Assembly (NCBI GenBank): GCA_001972305.1
Contig: BDDD01005249.1
Span: 1 to 64,000 of the forward strand
Direction of reading: 5' to 3'
Source of the DNA: Cephalotus follicularis
Taxonomy: Eukaryota > Streptophyta > Magnoliopsida > Oxalidales > Cephalotaceae
Length of the DNA: 64,000 nt
The position numbers and the translations under genes were made by a program. Under the pieces are notes generated by a model that saw only the letters and a list, made by a program, of their open reading frames with translations, made no database searches and was not told where the DNA came from. Below are positions 11,447 through 24,048 of the stretch, piece after piece. The first letter of the stretch is position 1. Every line of letters starts with the position of its first letter.

Positions 11447-14202
11447 TGTAATACCCTACTTGCCTGTACGTATTTTTCTTACGGGTTTTATCTGTTCCGT
11501 TTAAGTATTTGTATGTTTTACGTTGGGTTTATGTTTTTGGGCTGACTGATACTAGCCTTAGTTTTGGGCATGTTAGTATGGACATTTTGTTGGGTAAATT
11601 TAGTCACATTATTATTACTATAAACCAATTTATAAATACATAATTATCATCTTATATTTACAAATTGATTTTATTAAATTGTGTTTTCAAATTTTGTTTT
11701 TAAAACAAATCTTTTATCTTAATTACTTTCCTTCTCCCTCTCAAACTCTCTCTCACCCGTATCCCTCTCTCTCCAATCTCCCTCTCCTGCACAACTCTAT
11801 CTCTTTCCTTTCTTTCTCCCAAAAAATCTTCACCCCTTCCATATCTGAATAGATTTTGTTTCCTAAATCCTTATCCTACCCGATTGATCCCCTAAATTGC
11901 TATTTAAGTATGCCAACGCCATTGTGTCAGCCATTCCTTCACCTCTTGTGTTGCTGACGAACCTGTCATTGTGAGTGTGCTACCTTTTCTGTGTCTCTGG
12001 CTTCAACAATAAGGTTTGTCTCTCCATGGATTAATTGTAGGAATCATGTTTACATTGTCTTGTATAGTGGGCAGGCTTTGAGTTCATTATTTTCTTCCTT
12101 TCATTTCATTTTGAGCAGCTACTGTGACTTCTGAATTGGTGTTTCTCCAACTGGTTTTGCCATAATCAGGTTGGTTTCCTTACGTTGTTATGTCATGGTG
12201 ATTGGCTATATGTTACTGTCTATCGAATTCTTATGTTATAGGCTGCTAGATTTTCTTTAATTCAGTTTTGGTTCCTGCCTTCCATATTCTGTCAATCACT
12301 TTCTGAGTTGGTTAGAAAGCCTATTGTCATCTCATATGTGTTATGTAATCTGGTTTTATAATTTGAATATGGCAATTATGCAGAAAAATGATTAGGAAGA
12401 GATATGCATGGTATAAATTTTCTGTCACTCTTAAATAAATTGCTCTCAATAGGTCTCTGTCGAATTCAGTGTTATAACATGGTTTTACATGCCATGCAAG
12501 GTTGTTTTTAATATTGGTAATCTTCTGGGGTTGAAAAATCTAAGTTTTGGCAACTAAATTGCACAAAACTGCACAAAACTGCTGTTCTGTCACCTAGAAC
12601 AGTCGACTGCCCATATGAACAGTCGACTGTTTAGTTTGAGTAGTCGGCTGTCTTGTGCAAATAGTCGATTGTTGTGTGTTGAGTAGTCGGCTGGACCCCT
12701 GATTCAGTCGACTGCCTCTAGTCCAGATTATGTAGTCGACTGGCCCTGTTGTGTAGTCGACTTCCACCCCTTTGAACAGTCGACTGGATTCCTGAAACAG
12801 TCGGCTGGTTTGTCCTGTAACTTTCTGTTTTCATCCATTTGTTCTTCCGATGATCCGGGTCTATTTTTAACATCATTATGATTCTGTTTTATGCCTAAAA
12901 TGAATTTTAGACCCTTATTTGAATATTGTTATGTTGAATAGATTATTGTGCTACGTGAAGCAAATTAAGTTTACCGGATATTCGTAAGTTAGTCTGTGAT
13001 CGCATAAGGTGCGGATATTCTACTCTTTGCTATTCTCTTCGATTTTAGCGAAATAAAATCAGTCTTGGACATCTGAATTATTTGAAATAAAGTCAGTTTT
13101 ATGAACGTGTTAAAGTATGTTTTTCGTATGCTTCGAAATAAAGTCAGTTGATATTTAATTGAAATGGATATTTTATGGCTTAATGAATTCAGTTGTGTTA
13201 TGTTTACGAAATGCTATGCACATGTCTCTTTATTGTGAAAATAAAAGAGTTGCATTTTCATTATGAAAGTATACGTGAAACTATATCGTTTGAGAACGAT
13301 TTATGATTATGTTTTGGGGAAACCTTTCTATGAATTTTAAGTTGATTTGATGAAATCAAAGTTTTTGAAATGGTGAAATACTGAGCTTTTATAACCACAT
13401 ATGGGGGTACCATAGGCATGCTGTGGGACTGGCACGGGGACATGACACTTTCCGTAACAGTGTGATTAGTTTACGGCGTCTCTCTGGGATATCCTTGGAT
13501 AGGATTTGTGATAGAGGTGTATGGATCGATCCTAGTTATATGTTTTGGGATATGTTATGTTATGGGAATTGTATGTGTAGTGCCGTATACTGCAATTCTT
13601 TTGGCAATGTGGATGTCGCGAATCCCTTGCTATTATGTGATTCTAATATGTTATGGGTTTTGGTGCTCAGTTGTGGAACCTATGTTTTGGAAAGGTATGC
13701 TTTATGGTTTCAAGTTATGAACTTGGTTTATATGTTTTGCCGTGGGATTTATAAAGTATGTTTAAACTATTTTATTGCTTAAGATTTCTGCTTTAAGGTA
13801 CTTTTGAAATCTTCTTGCTTTAAAATATCGTTTACTGTTTTACATTCTATATTCGTACTAAGGTTTGCTCAGCCGCGTTTTTGTTTCCATGTGGCAGGTT
13901 ATCAGGAGCGACGGGGCCATGTGTGATGAGAGTGACTCCCATATGTCTGAGGATCATCTAGGAGCTGATCCCTTTTGTGTTTATGTGGTCATAGTGGGAC
14001 CCGTTTAATGAACAACATGTTAATTTTATTTTATGACTTTTGGATTATGAATAAGCTTTAGTTTATGATCAGTTTCAGTATGTTTTGGATTTGCTTTAAA
14101 CCATCACGTTTTTAATAATGATGAACATTTCTAGTAAGATATGCTATGTTAAGTTTATGTTATATGCACCTGTGGCGACTCCCAAAGATAGGGGGTGTTA
14201 CA
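11447..14202 (+). repeat. Element F 3' LTR
   Basis: An LTR of about 2.76 kb, from TGTAATACCC to GGGGTGTTACA, with matching inverted ends. A TATA-like TATAAATACA lies at 11631-11640 and a CT-rich leader follows (about 11730-11820). Blocks at 13400-13560 and 13858-13960 recur in solo LTR L1 (36350-36540, 36898-36990), and the first also in element G (59635-59760), so the three LTRs are related. Confidence 0.85.
12601..12807. repeat. TCGAC-core motif array (element F LTR), ten copies
   Basis: Motifs start at 12601, 12621, 12642, 12663, 12685, 12706, 12734, 12755, 12778 and 12799. Eight of nine steps are 20-23 bp and the other is 28. Forms are AGTCGACTG, AGTCGGCTG and AGTCGATTG. This is the clearest two-helical-turn series in the window. 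Confidence 0.88.
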
Positions 14203-15734
14203 CATATAGCTGCTCGGAATCACATCACAACAATGAATACGACAACAGAAGTCAACCGGGATACAAATCCCAACAAAGATCACATATCACAAGAAAACAG
14301 GGCACATATAAAAACAACAAGACTCTCAAATAATGAATTGTTCAACGGTATCAACAAGAAGACTCAAGTATAACAATACGGAAACCAATACAAATCAACA
14401 AATCCGGCCCTCAATAGCCATTTCATAATAGAACCACAAAGGACCACATCCCCGACAACAAAACTCAAACATGAGAATACGAACCTAGAATGAATATAAC
14501 AGTAGCAATAGAAACAATATATGCCCGCAGGAGCCAATGCGGATACGACGTCATGAGGTGAAATGAATATATGATTACAAGGTCTCATATCAATGTGCAA
14601 GTTCAAACGAGAATACTCAAAGGATTCCTGAATAACCAACATGTCATATCAATATGAACATTCAATTGAAATAACAATAAAGGCTCAAAGCAAACGATTA
14701 AGGAATCGATTTCGCAACGGACAATTAACAAGTCCTATCAGAGTTCAATAAGGGAAACCATTATGGAATCATATAACCAACCATATCGTATTATAAAATC
14801 AAACAACGAAGGGTATTAACAAGTATAGGAATAAATTCCAAATCGGATTATCAACAAATAAATGATAGATAGGAATCACAATAAAGGCACATATCAATCA
14901 TCAACGAATTCCAAAATCAAATAAGATAAAGGAAGGAGATGTTCTACTCACAATACCAATGCCGATTACTACCACAGACTAACCCCTCAAAGCTTTGAAT
15001 CGGTTATCGAGTCCTCATCATAATTTGGAAATTCTACCATCCTTAACACTGCATAAACAACACATATCGTTACGACCTACACATTGAAAGCAAAACGATG
15101 TCTCAATCGTAACTCCGGCCAGATTCCGGTCAACCTGCTGGGGTTCCGTCGACACTAATACCAACCTCCTAAACTGATGATCAACACATTATTGATCGAA
15201 TCTCACTGTGACTCGCCCGGGAACGGGCAACCACCTCCGGTAGTGAGTTTGACTCACTGAGTCAACTCACCGGTCATCCAACAATTACGGCCACTTCACA
15301 AAAAGGTGTCCACGAGGCCTGTACTACGCGTCACCGCCCGTAACTCGCCGAGAATCGGTGGCTGTGGCCACGCCGAACCTCGGACCGAGACGCCATTGAT
15401 CCAGTCTCACCACCACTGGCCTCCACAACCTTCAGGCTACTCATTGGTGATCGAGACTCGCCGGAAATCGGCGTAGAACACGGCGAACTAAGGCGACAGT
15501 GAGTCAAAATGTCGAGTTGACTCAAACATCTAAAATCCGGCCGTCATCTCTTCTTTTTCATCACACGGGCTCTTAGCGCCCGTGTCCTTTGTTTTAATTT
15601 TTGTATGGCGCCTTCGAGAAGGCGCCCGAGTGTCTAGTTTTTTTTTTAGTAATAATAATTATTATTAACAATAACTAATACAATACACTCACGTCTAGCA
15701 CGTTAACCACGAAAAAGTGACACGGGGTGTCACA
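14203..15734 (-). repeat. Element B LTR, left copy (partial)
   Basis: Aligns with about 22240-24048. Read on the minus strand it begins TGTGACACCCC at 15734, right after a G-rich tract, so it is the 3' LTR. Its far part is replaced at 14202/14203 by the end of element F, which suggests that F inserted into this LTR or recombined with it. Short open frames here are not genes. Confidence 0.8.
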
Positions 15735-15782
15735 ATCTCCCCCGGTTAAGAAATTTTGTCCTCAAAATTTACTCACATCACA

Positions 15783-15896
15783 TAGCGAAGGAAACAGAAT
15801 ACTGTCTGCTCATCTTAGAACTATTCTCTCCCAAGCACGCTTAACTGCGAAGTTCTGATGGAATCCGATGCATAAGTACTGAAAGGATCGCACACC
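15783..15896 (-). pseudogene. 5S rRNA-derived sequence inside element B
   Basis: The minus strand reads much like plant 5S rRNA from its 5' part (GTGCGATCC, then ATGCATCGGATTCCATCAGA) through the internal control region. CGCAGTTAAGCGTGCTTGGG (15830-15849) matches the plant 5S A-box region exactly as I know it. The 3' third, including the C-box area, is diverged. It lies about 50 bp from the LTR boundary. Cassandra elements are known to carry 5S sequence in their LTRs; here it is outside the LTR. Confidence 0.8.
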
Positions 15897-17429
15897 CTAA
15901 ATGGTTTAGATCGTACATGAGCCAAATCGATAGAAGTGTGTCATTTGAAAAGTTCATTCTAGCATGACATATATCGCATCGTCCCTTAGCGGTGTCCGTG
16001 TCAGTCATATGATAAAGTCCATCATGACATGCTCCCACATAACGTCAAAAACCACATGAGCCATGCATTGAAGTCAACATGCAAGTTCGTGGGTTCAATG
16101 AGGCACATGAGCATCATACGTGTCGAAGCGAGAACGCTTGGACAACGAATGAGGAACGAAGTCCTATGCCCATTTGATATCTCGTATCCAACTGCATAGA
16201 AAAGATCTAGTAGCCCACAACAACGTCAAATGAATAGCGTATAGTTGGAGCACGCAACTATTACATGGTCAACCAACACCTGAAAGGCATCAAGCCAAAA
16301 ATCATTTGAGGGACGATGGAATTCCGTTTCATAGGTATGAGGCACAAGATATCAAACGCAATCCACCAATAGTAAGGATGTCCGAAGACAAAACTAAAGA
16401 GACATGCATATTGATCAATCGATGAATCAACTTGGAGTCAACCAAGCCATGCAACCAAAATACCGTTCAAGCGCCCATACGTATACCAAGTAAGAAGTTG
16501 TCTAAACAAACCACAAATCAAGACGATGAATGGTCAACGTCAAACATGTGGAAACATCGAGCGAACCAAAGCTTGCACCGGTAGAAGTGAAATAAGAATG
16601 AGTACAAATTTCTGGTGCGGACAATTTAAAGCAAACAATCGAAGCATCGTGTATAGAATGCACAGGCTCAAGGCACCATGAAGGCAGGTTGCACATACTC
16701 ATGTCATCATGCGTACAAATGCAATCACACGTAGAAGAAAATGCACATAAATACGCAAACAAGCATCGTGCAAGCACCACATTTTACACGCATAACCTTC
16801 GAGCAAACAGCAAGAAGTGCACACATTAGCATGTGTACAAACTCTTCACGTGGACAATGAATGCATCATCTATACAAAATGCAGACGAACGCACATCAAG
16901 ATGCACACGCAACAGCCAAGCGCACAAAAATTTGCATCAATAGCACAAGGGCACCACAATCATAACACACACTTTCGCTTGAAATATAAAGTAGTTGCAA
17001 TTGTTTGTAGTTTCGCTTTTGCTCTGCATAAGTTACAGGCATGCCGAACATCTGGTGATCAAAATGACAATTTTCTCTCTTTAAGTGTTGTTCTACCAGA
17101 AGTGCTCCCTCAAGTAACAATATACTTGGCACTAATAGAATGCATCGCATAAGATGAACTATGGTCTTCACAAAGACTTTCGTTTGACGACTTCATTGTT
17201 CAACGAACATAACCTGTCCCATACATCAACTTTCTGTTCTCTCAAAGCGAGCAGTCAGTGCGGTTACCATTCTATCACCGAGCATCACTGATTCGGTCCT
17301 GCAATATCAGTCTCTCCCGAAGAGTAGACGATAGAGCTCCCATGCATAAAGCTAACAGGTTCACGTGCAACGATTCGACTCCGCTAACAAAATGAATAAC
17401 ACATCTAAAGATAAGCCAGAGAAGTACAA

Positions 17430-17575
17430 AACTTCTTACTCAAAGCATCTGTAATCACGTTGGCCTTGGGTATTCGTTAACGTAATCGTACTCTTTAATC
17501 GTCTCCAAGCGGCTCTGCTCGAGGTTTGAATCTCTGTCTATAAAGATCTGCATAAGACCGACATTCCTCCACAAT
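17430..17575 (-). pseudogene. Element B RNase H remnant
   Basis: Minus-strand reading shows worn versions of gypsy RNase H words: QIFIDRD (usual QVFTDHKS), SRLETIKEYDY (usual RRWLETIKDYD) and a trace of the ADALS region. It identifies the internal region as an old gypsy pol. Support is by eye and moderate. Confidence 0.55.
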
Positions 17576-18188
17576 AGGGATGCCTTCCAGATGTAGCCCT
17601 TTATAGGCTAAATCCTTCATTGTACTCCGCTAACGTTTCCATCAAATGCTCAAACAGAAACATACTATACTGGTTGCCTAAACCTCTTCTAACAATCAGT
17701 CACTGTCAACAATTTGTCACCATGATGCTGCCCTGAAACATATGCAAGAACCATAGAGTAGTTATTCCAATGCATTTAAGGTTTTCTATCGCATACCTCA
17801 TGAACTGATAACTCATAAAGTTTAGAATAGCTAGGATATAGCCCGCCAGAACTCTAACTCAATCATATCGATTAATCAAGGGTTAGAGGGAATGTAACAT
17901 CCTCGCGGCTAACTCGGACGATACCAAAACAGAGATGACATACTAAAATACCTTTTGATCTTAGAATCCTTATTCTTACATTTTACTCTCATTCTACATA
18001 AGCCGTCTATCTAGTAACCATAAAAGGTCTTACAATTTATGTCCACAGCGGGACCATCTTACCGACCACGGGGCATGCTACTGAACACATGACACTGATG
18101 CAATGCATGATATGCAAGAGTTTGTAAAACTTAAAACCACTTTTGAAAAACAATTTACGATACAACTCTAGAGAATCTAAAACCAAAA

Positions 18189-18200
18189 GCTCTGATACCA
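18189..18200 (-). other. Element B primer-binding site (tRNA-iMet)
   Basis: Minus strand TGGTATCAGAGC, complementary to the 3' end of initiator methionine tRNA, lies 3 bp beyond the LTR terminus at 18204. This sets the element's orientation and marks the right LTR as the 5' LTR. Confidence 0.9.
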
Positions 18201-18286
18201 AATTGTCACACCCGTCCCAACCGACACAAATGTGACAATCACGTGGCAAGCCTCCTTTCGGAAACCTCCACGTGATATCTTAAACC

Positions 18287-20279
18287 TCATTTGAAAACTT
18301 CTTAAAACCATCATAAAGTTTAACTTTTTCCAAAAACTTGAAAATTTTTCTAACTCTTAATTTTTACGAAAATCGGGCATGTAGTATCCGTTTATCGGAC
18401 TATGCCCCCTGTAAAGAAAAACACAATTTATAAAAACACACTCCCGAAAGAGGAATCAACAGTTTATGAAGTGGGCTCAGCCCTCAGCAACCACAAACTT
18501 AAACTAATAACGTACAGGGGTTGGGCTCAGCCCAACCATTTTATCAAAGCATGCAAAGCAAATATATAGGGCTCGGCCCTTCAATACCAAAACCATATAG
18601 AAAACATTTATATAAAATATAAATGAATGCATAATTTAAAATGTTGATGTAATGCTGCTATGCATGTGTTAAACCCTGGTAACATGCCCTGCCTTCGTGG
18701 TCCATCATCTACTACAGCTGACCTAGCAACTCCTTGCCAACATTTGAAATGGAAACACTGGGAGGGGGTTAGTCCAAATGACTGAGTGAGTAGAAACAAA
18801 ACATCTCCTGTACATCCATCAAAGAATTCAATGTGTTGAAGAAAATAGAGGATCATAAAGTCAAGAATATGTGCAATAACCAAGAGAACGTAAATCATAA
18901 ACAAAAGAAAGGTTCAACAAGATCCTCATGGACTTAAATCTCTATCAATAAGTGACGCCATAACTCGAATATAACAAGACTCACCAATGAGTAGGAAATC
19001 CACAAACATAACAAGAACCACAAAGGTAAACAAGATATAGAAAAGTGAACATCAATATTCATAAAGGAAATCAAGATCCATAAACGATATTAAGATTCAC
19101 AAACGATATCAAGATCTCATAACGAAATCCACAAATATAATCGAATCCATGAAAGGAAACTCGATACTCAGCAGTGGGCTCTATAACTATAAACATGAGT
19201 CAAGATTTTGAACAAGATCCACAAAAGATAGGACGATCCACAAGGATATCAAGAACATATCAATACTCAACGATACAATAACATAAGAATCCATGGGACA
19301 ATCTCAATGATAAAGTCAATACTCGACAAATACAACAGAATCACAATAATATCAGTATACAGGAATATCAAGAATCAAAGACATAATCATGGATAATAAA
19401 TCAAAGTATGTGCCCATAGAGTCATAAAATATAGGAGGATGCTGGTACCAATCATATCATTGCCTCATATCTGTCGTCATATCACATGGAAATACAATCT
19501 GCTCTGCAGCCAAATCACATAGCATCACATCATATTACCGCCAAATCACATGGCGTCATAATACAACTGCTGCAGCAATAATATAGGCCAATAGGCTACA
19601 GGATGTGATCATCCTCCATCATACACCGGTGCAGAGTGCCTATGGTAAACATAACATACATACCTCGACCAAGGGGACGTCGTTATTTCATGGATCTGCC
19701 CTCTTCTGAATCACATAACAGAACCTCGACCGAGGGGACGTCGATATTTCATGGATCTACCCTCGTAGAAAATCATACATCATAACCTCGACCGAGGGGA
19801 CGTCGATATTTCACGGATCTGCCCTCGTCAGAATCACATAACAGAGCCTTGACCGAGGGGACGTCGTTATTTCACGGATCTGCCCTCATCGGAATCACAT
19901 AGCGAATAGGTCAAATGGATGAGGGACGGAGCGTCGGCTGCACTCACACTCAGCATACCATCATAGACAATAGTATGCCGCAGATCCAGGTATAGAACCT
20001 GGGGGCAGTTCCCACATAGAACCCCATCATAGACCAATAGGCATACTAAGGAGAGTTGATCGTCGAACATACCATCACCATTGACCCGTAATACATATCA
20101 AAAATCCCAGAACCCAACATCAAAATAGAACATAATATAACAGCATAACAAGTCACAATATCAAAAAGTGTGAGAAGGTGACCAAGTCACCCAGATCATC
20201 GAGCATATACCTGCTCGGAATCACATCACAACAATGAATACGACAACAGAATTCAACCGGGATACAAATCCCAACCAAA
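18287..20279 (-). repeat. 2-kb tandem duplication, first copy
   Basis: Matches 20281-22312 base for base apart from about five substitutions noticed by eye and a 39-bp tandem doubling in the second copy. The shared sequence around the break is only a few A residues. Divergence of roughly 0.25% means a young event, or an assembly artefact. Confidence 0.9.
19661..19907. repeat. Four 62-bp repeats with hairpin core (first copy)
   Basis: Four units begin near 19663, 19725, 19787 and 19847. Each reads CCTCGACCGAGGGGACGTCG with small changes, then an A/T-rich stretch and GGATCTGCCCTC. CCTCG and CGAGG can pair around a 2-base loop, and GACGTC is palindromic. Role unknown; a related, worn form is at 57360-57470. 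Confidence 0.85.
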
Positions 20280-21400
20280 CTCATTTGAAAACTTCTTAAA
20301 ACCATCATAAAGTTTAACTTTTTCCAAAAACTTGAAAATTTTTCTAACTCTTAATTTTTACGAAAATCGGGCATGTAGTATCCGTTTATCGGACTATGCC
20401 CCCTGTAAAGAAAAACACAATTTATAAAAACACACTCCCGAAGGAGGAATCAACAGTTTATGAAGTGGGCTCAGCCCTCAGCAACCACAAACTTAAACTA
20501 ATAACGTACAGGGGTTGGGCTCAGCCCAACCATTTTATCAAAGCATGCAAAGCAAATATATAGGGCTCGGCCCTTCAATACCAAAACCATATAGAAAACA
20601 TTTATATAAAATATAAATGAATGCATAATTTAAAATGTTGATGTAATGCTGCTATGCATGTGTTAAACCCTGGTAACATGCCCTGCCTTCGTGGTCCATC
20701 ATCTACTACAGCTGACCTAGCAACTCCTTGCCAACATTTGAAATGGAAACACTGGGAGGGGGTTAGTCCAAATGACTGAGTGAGTAGAAACAAAACATCT
20801 CCTGTACATCCATCAAAGAATTCAATGTGTTGAAGAAAATAGAGGATCATAAAGTCAAGAATATGTGCAATAACCAAGAGAACGTAAATCATAAACAAAA
20901 GAAAGGTTCAACAAGATCCTCATGGACTTAAATCTCTATCAATAAGTGACGCCATAACTAGAATATAACAAGACTCACCAATGAGTAGGAAATCCACAAA
21001 CATAACAAGAACCACAAAGGTAAACAAGATATAGAAAAGTGAACATCAATATTCATAAAGGAAATCAAGATCCATAAACGATATTAAGATTCACAAACGA
21101 TATCAAGATCTCATAACGAAATCCACAAATATAATCGAATCCATGAAAGGAAACTCGATACTCAGCAGTGGGCTCTATAACTATAAACATGAGTCAAGAT
21201 TTTGAACAAGATCCACAAAAGATAGGACGATCCACAAGGATATCAAGAACATATCAATACTCAACGATACAATAACATAAGAATCCATGGGACAATCTCA
21301 ATGATAAAGTCAATACTCGACAAATACAAAAGAATCACAATAATATCAGTATACAGGAATATCAAGAATCAAAGACATAATCATGGATAATAAATCAAAG

Positions 21401-21478
21401 TATGTGCCCATAGAGTCATAAAATATAGGAGGATGCTGGTATGTGCCCATAGAGTCATAAAATATAGGAGGATGCTGG
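21401..21478. repeat. 39-bp perfect tandem doubling
   Basis: The 39-bp unit at 21401-21439 is followed directly by an identical copy at 21440-21478. The first 2-kb copy has it once, so this arose after the larger duplication. Confidence 0.95.
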
Positions 21479-21693
21479 TACCAATCATATCATTGCCTCA
21501 TATCTGTCGTCATATCACATGGCAATACAATCTGCTCTGCAGCCAAATCACATAGCATCACATCATATTACCGCCAAATCACATGGCGTCATAATACAAC
21601 TGTTGCAGCAATAATATAGGCCAATAGGCTACAGGATGTGATCATCCTCCATCATACACCGGTGCAGAGTGCCTATGGTAAACATAACATACA

Positions 21694-21940
21694 TACCTCG
21701 ACCAAGGGGACGTCGTTATTTCATGGATCTGCCCTCTTCTGAATCACATAACAGAACCTCGACCGAGGGGACGTCGATATTTCATGGATCTACCCTCGTA
21801 GAAAATCATACATCATAACCTCGACCGAGGGGACGTCGATATTTCACGGATCTGCCCTCGTCAGAATCACATAACAGAGCCTTGACCGAGGGGACGTCGT
21901 TATTTCACGGATCTGCCCTCATCGGAATCACATAGCGAAT
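21694..21940. repeat. Four 62-bp repeats with hairpin core (second copy)
   Basis: Same series as 19661-19907, carried along in the second copy of the 2-kb duplication. Confidence 0.85.
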
Positions 21941-24048
21941 AGGTCAAATGGATGAGGGACGGAGCGTCGGCTGCACTCACACTCAGCATACCATCATAGA
22001 CAATAGTATGCCGCAGATCCAGGTATAGAACCTGGGGGCAGTTCCCACATAGAACCCCATCATAGACCAATAGGCATACTAAGGAGAGTTGATCGTCGAA
22101 CATACCATCACCATTGACCCGTAATACATATCAAAAATCCCAGAACCCAACATCAAAATAGAACATAATATAACAGCATAACAAGTCACAATATCAAAAA
22201 GTGTGAGAAGGTGACCAAGTCACCCAGATCATCGAGCATATACCTGCTCGGAATCACATCACAACAATGAATACGACAACAGAATTCAACCGGGATACAA
22301 ATCCCAACCAAAATCACATATCACAAGAAAATAGGGCACATATAGAAACAACATGAATCTCAAATAATGAATTGTTCAACGGTATCAACAACAAGACTCA
22401 AGTATAACAATACGGAAACCAATCCAAATCAACAAATCCGGCCCTCAATAGCCATTTCATAATAGAACCACAAAAGAGCACATCCCCGGCAACAAAACTC
22501 AAACATGACAATACGAAGCTAGAATGAATATAACAGTAACAATAGAAATAATATATGCCCGCAGGAGCAAATGCGTATACGACGTCACGAGGTGAAATGA
22601 ATATATGATTACAAGGTCTCATATCAATGTGGAAGTTCAAACGAGAATACTCAAAGGATTCCTGAATAACCAACGTGTCATATCAATATGAACATTCAAT
22701 CGAAATAACAATAAAGGCTCAAAGCAAACGATTAAGGAATCAATTTCACAACGGACAATTAATAAGTCTTATCATAGTTCAATAAGGGAAACCATTATGG
22801 AATCATATAACCAGCCACATCGTATTATAAAATCAAACAACGAAGGGTATTAACAAGTATAGGAATAAATTCCAAATCGGATTATCAACTAATAAATGAT
22901 AGGTAGGAATCACAATAAAGGCACATATCAATCATCAACGAATTCCAAAATCAAATAAGATAAAGGAAGGAGATGTTCTACTCACAATATCAATGCTGAT
23001 TACTACCACGGACTAACCCCTCAAATCTTTGAATCGGTTATCGAGTCCTCGTCATAATTGGAAATTCTACCATCCTTAACACTGCATAAACAACACATAT
23101 CATTACGACCTACACATAGAAAGCAAAATGATGTCGCCATCGTAACTCCGGCCAGATTCTGGTCAACCTGCTGGGGTTCCGTCGACACTAAAACCAACCC
23201 CCTAAACTGTTGATCAACACATTATTGATCGAATCTCACTGTGACTCACCCGAGAATGGGCAACCACCGCTGGCAGTGAGTTTGACTCACTGAGTCAACT
23301 AGTCGGTCATCCAAAAATTATGGCCAGTTCACAAAAAGGTGTCCATGAGGCCTGTACTATGCGTCACCATCGTAACTCACTGAGAATCAGTGGCTGTCGC
23401 CGCGCAGGACCTACGGCCGAGACGCCATTGCTCCAGTCTCACCACCACTGGCCTCTACAACCTTTAGGCTACTCATGGTTGAGCGAGACTCGCCTAAAAT
23501 TGGCGTAGAACACGGTGTCCTAAGGCGACAGTGAGTCAAAACGTTCAGTTGACTCAAACAGCTTAAATCTGGCCGATTCCGACCGAATAACGCCTCAACG
23601 GACGTCAACATGAGAAGAGCTAGTCTTCTAGACCAAAACCGTCCCAATCTGTGACACTAAAGGTGGCGGACGACAATGGAAAAGGCCAAAACGAACAGGG
23701 AGAAAAAGAAGAAAATAGAAGAAGAAAGGAGGAGAAGGGAGTTACCGGTGATGGAGAAGCCAGAGGGACGCTCGCCGCCGCATCCCGGTCACTTATCTGG
23801 CATCTCTCCCGCTCTTTGGTTCCCTCTCTTCGTCACCCTCTATCTCTCTGTTCTCATCTCTTCTTTTTCATCACATGGGCGCTTGGCACCCGTGTTCTTT
23901 GTTTTAATTTTGTATGAATGGCGCCTTCGAGAAGCCGTCCGAGTGTCCAGTTTTTTTTATAAATAATAATAATAATAATTAACAATAACTAATACAATAC
24001 ACTCACGTCTAGCATGTTAACCATGGAAAAGTGACACGGGGTGTCACA

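Larger units (their letters stand above)
9742..14202 (+). mobile_element. Element F: Ty3/gypsy chromovirus, incomplete
   Basis: Plus-strand gypsy element with RT, part of RNase H, the integrase C-terminal/chromodomain part, a purine tract and a full-length 3' LTR. The 5' LTR, gag and protease are absent. RT wording closely matches element G near the window end, so both belong to one Tekay/Del-type family. It abuts element A on the left and the LTR of element B on the right. Confidence 0.85.
15735..18203 (-). mobile_element. Element B internal region (decayed Ty3/gypsy)
   Basis: Bounded on the right by a primer-binding site (18189-18200) and on the left by a purine tract (15735-15748; minus strand CTTAACCGGGGGAGATT). 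At 2.5 kb it is too short for gag-pol and has no long open frame. Only a worn RNase H segment (about 17430-17575) is recognisable, together with a 5S rRNA-derived segment beside the purine tract. Element B was probably non-autonomous or has long been dead. Confidence 0.75.
20281..22312 (-). repeat. 2-kb tandem duplication, second copy
   Basis: Second copy of 18287-20279, followed by the rest of the LTR. It is 39 bp longer because a 39-bp unit is doubled at 21401-21478. Confidence 0.9.
18204..24048 (-). repeat. Element B 5' LTR with internal tandem duplication
   Basis: Runs from TGTCACACCC at 18204 (next to the primer site) to GGTGTCACA at 24048. It is 5.85 kb because a segment of about 2 kb is present twice (18287-20279 and 20281-22312); without that it would be about 3.8 kb. 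The four-unit 62-bp repeat is in each copy. No credible gene; the open frames of 98 and 67 codons occur identically in both copies only because of the duplication. Confidence 0.85.

Noticed and set aside
13423-13782. 119-codon frame in the element F LTR
   Set aside because: It overlaps the LTR block shared with L1 and G, where the frame is not kept.
15841-16038. 65-codon minus-strand frame
   Set aside because: Its end is translated 5S rRNA-like sequence, so it is not a protein gene.
18189-18200. tRNA gene suggested by a tRNA-iMet-like end
   Set aside because: Only the 12-base primer-binding match is present, with no cloverleaf; same for 46495-46506.
18608-18904. 98-codon minus-strand frame repeated exactly at 20602-20898
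   Set aside because: The identity comes from the 2-kb LTR duplication, not from coding constraint; no recognisable domain.
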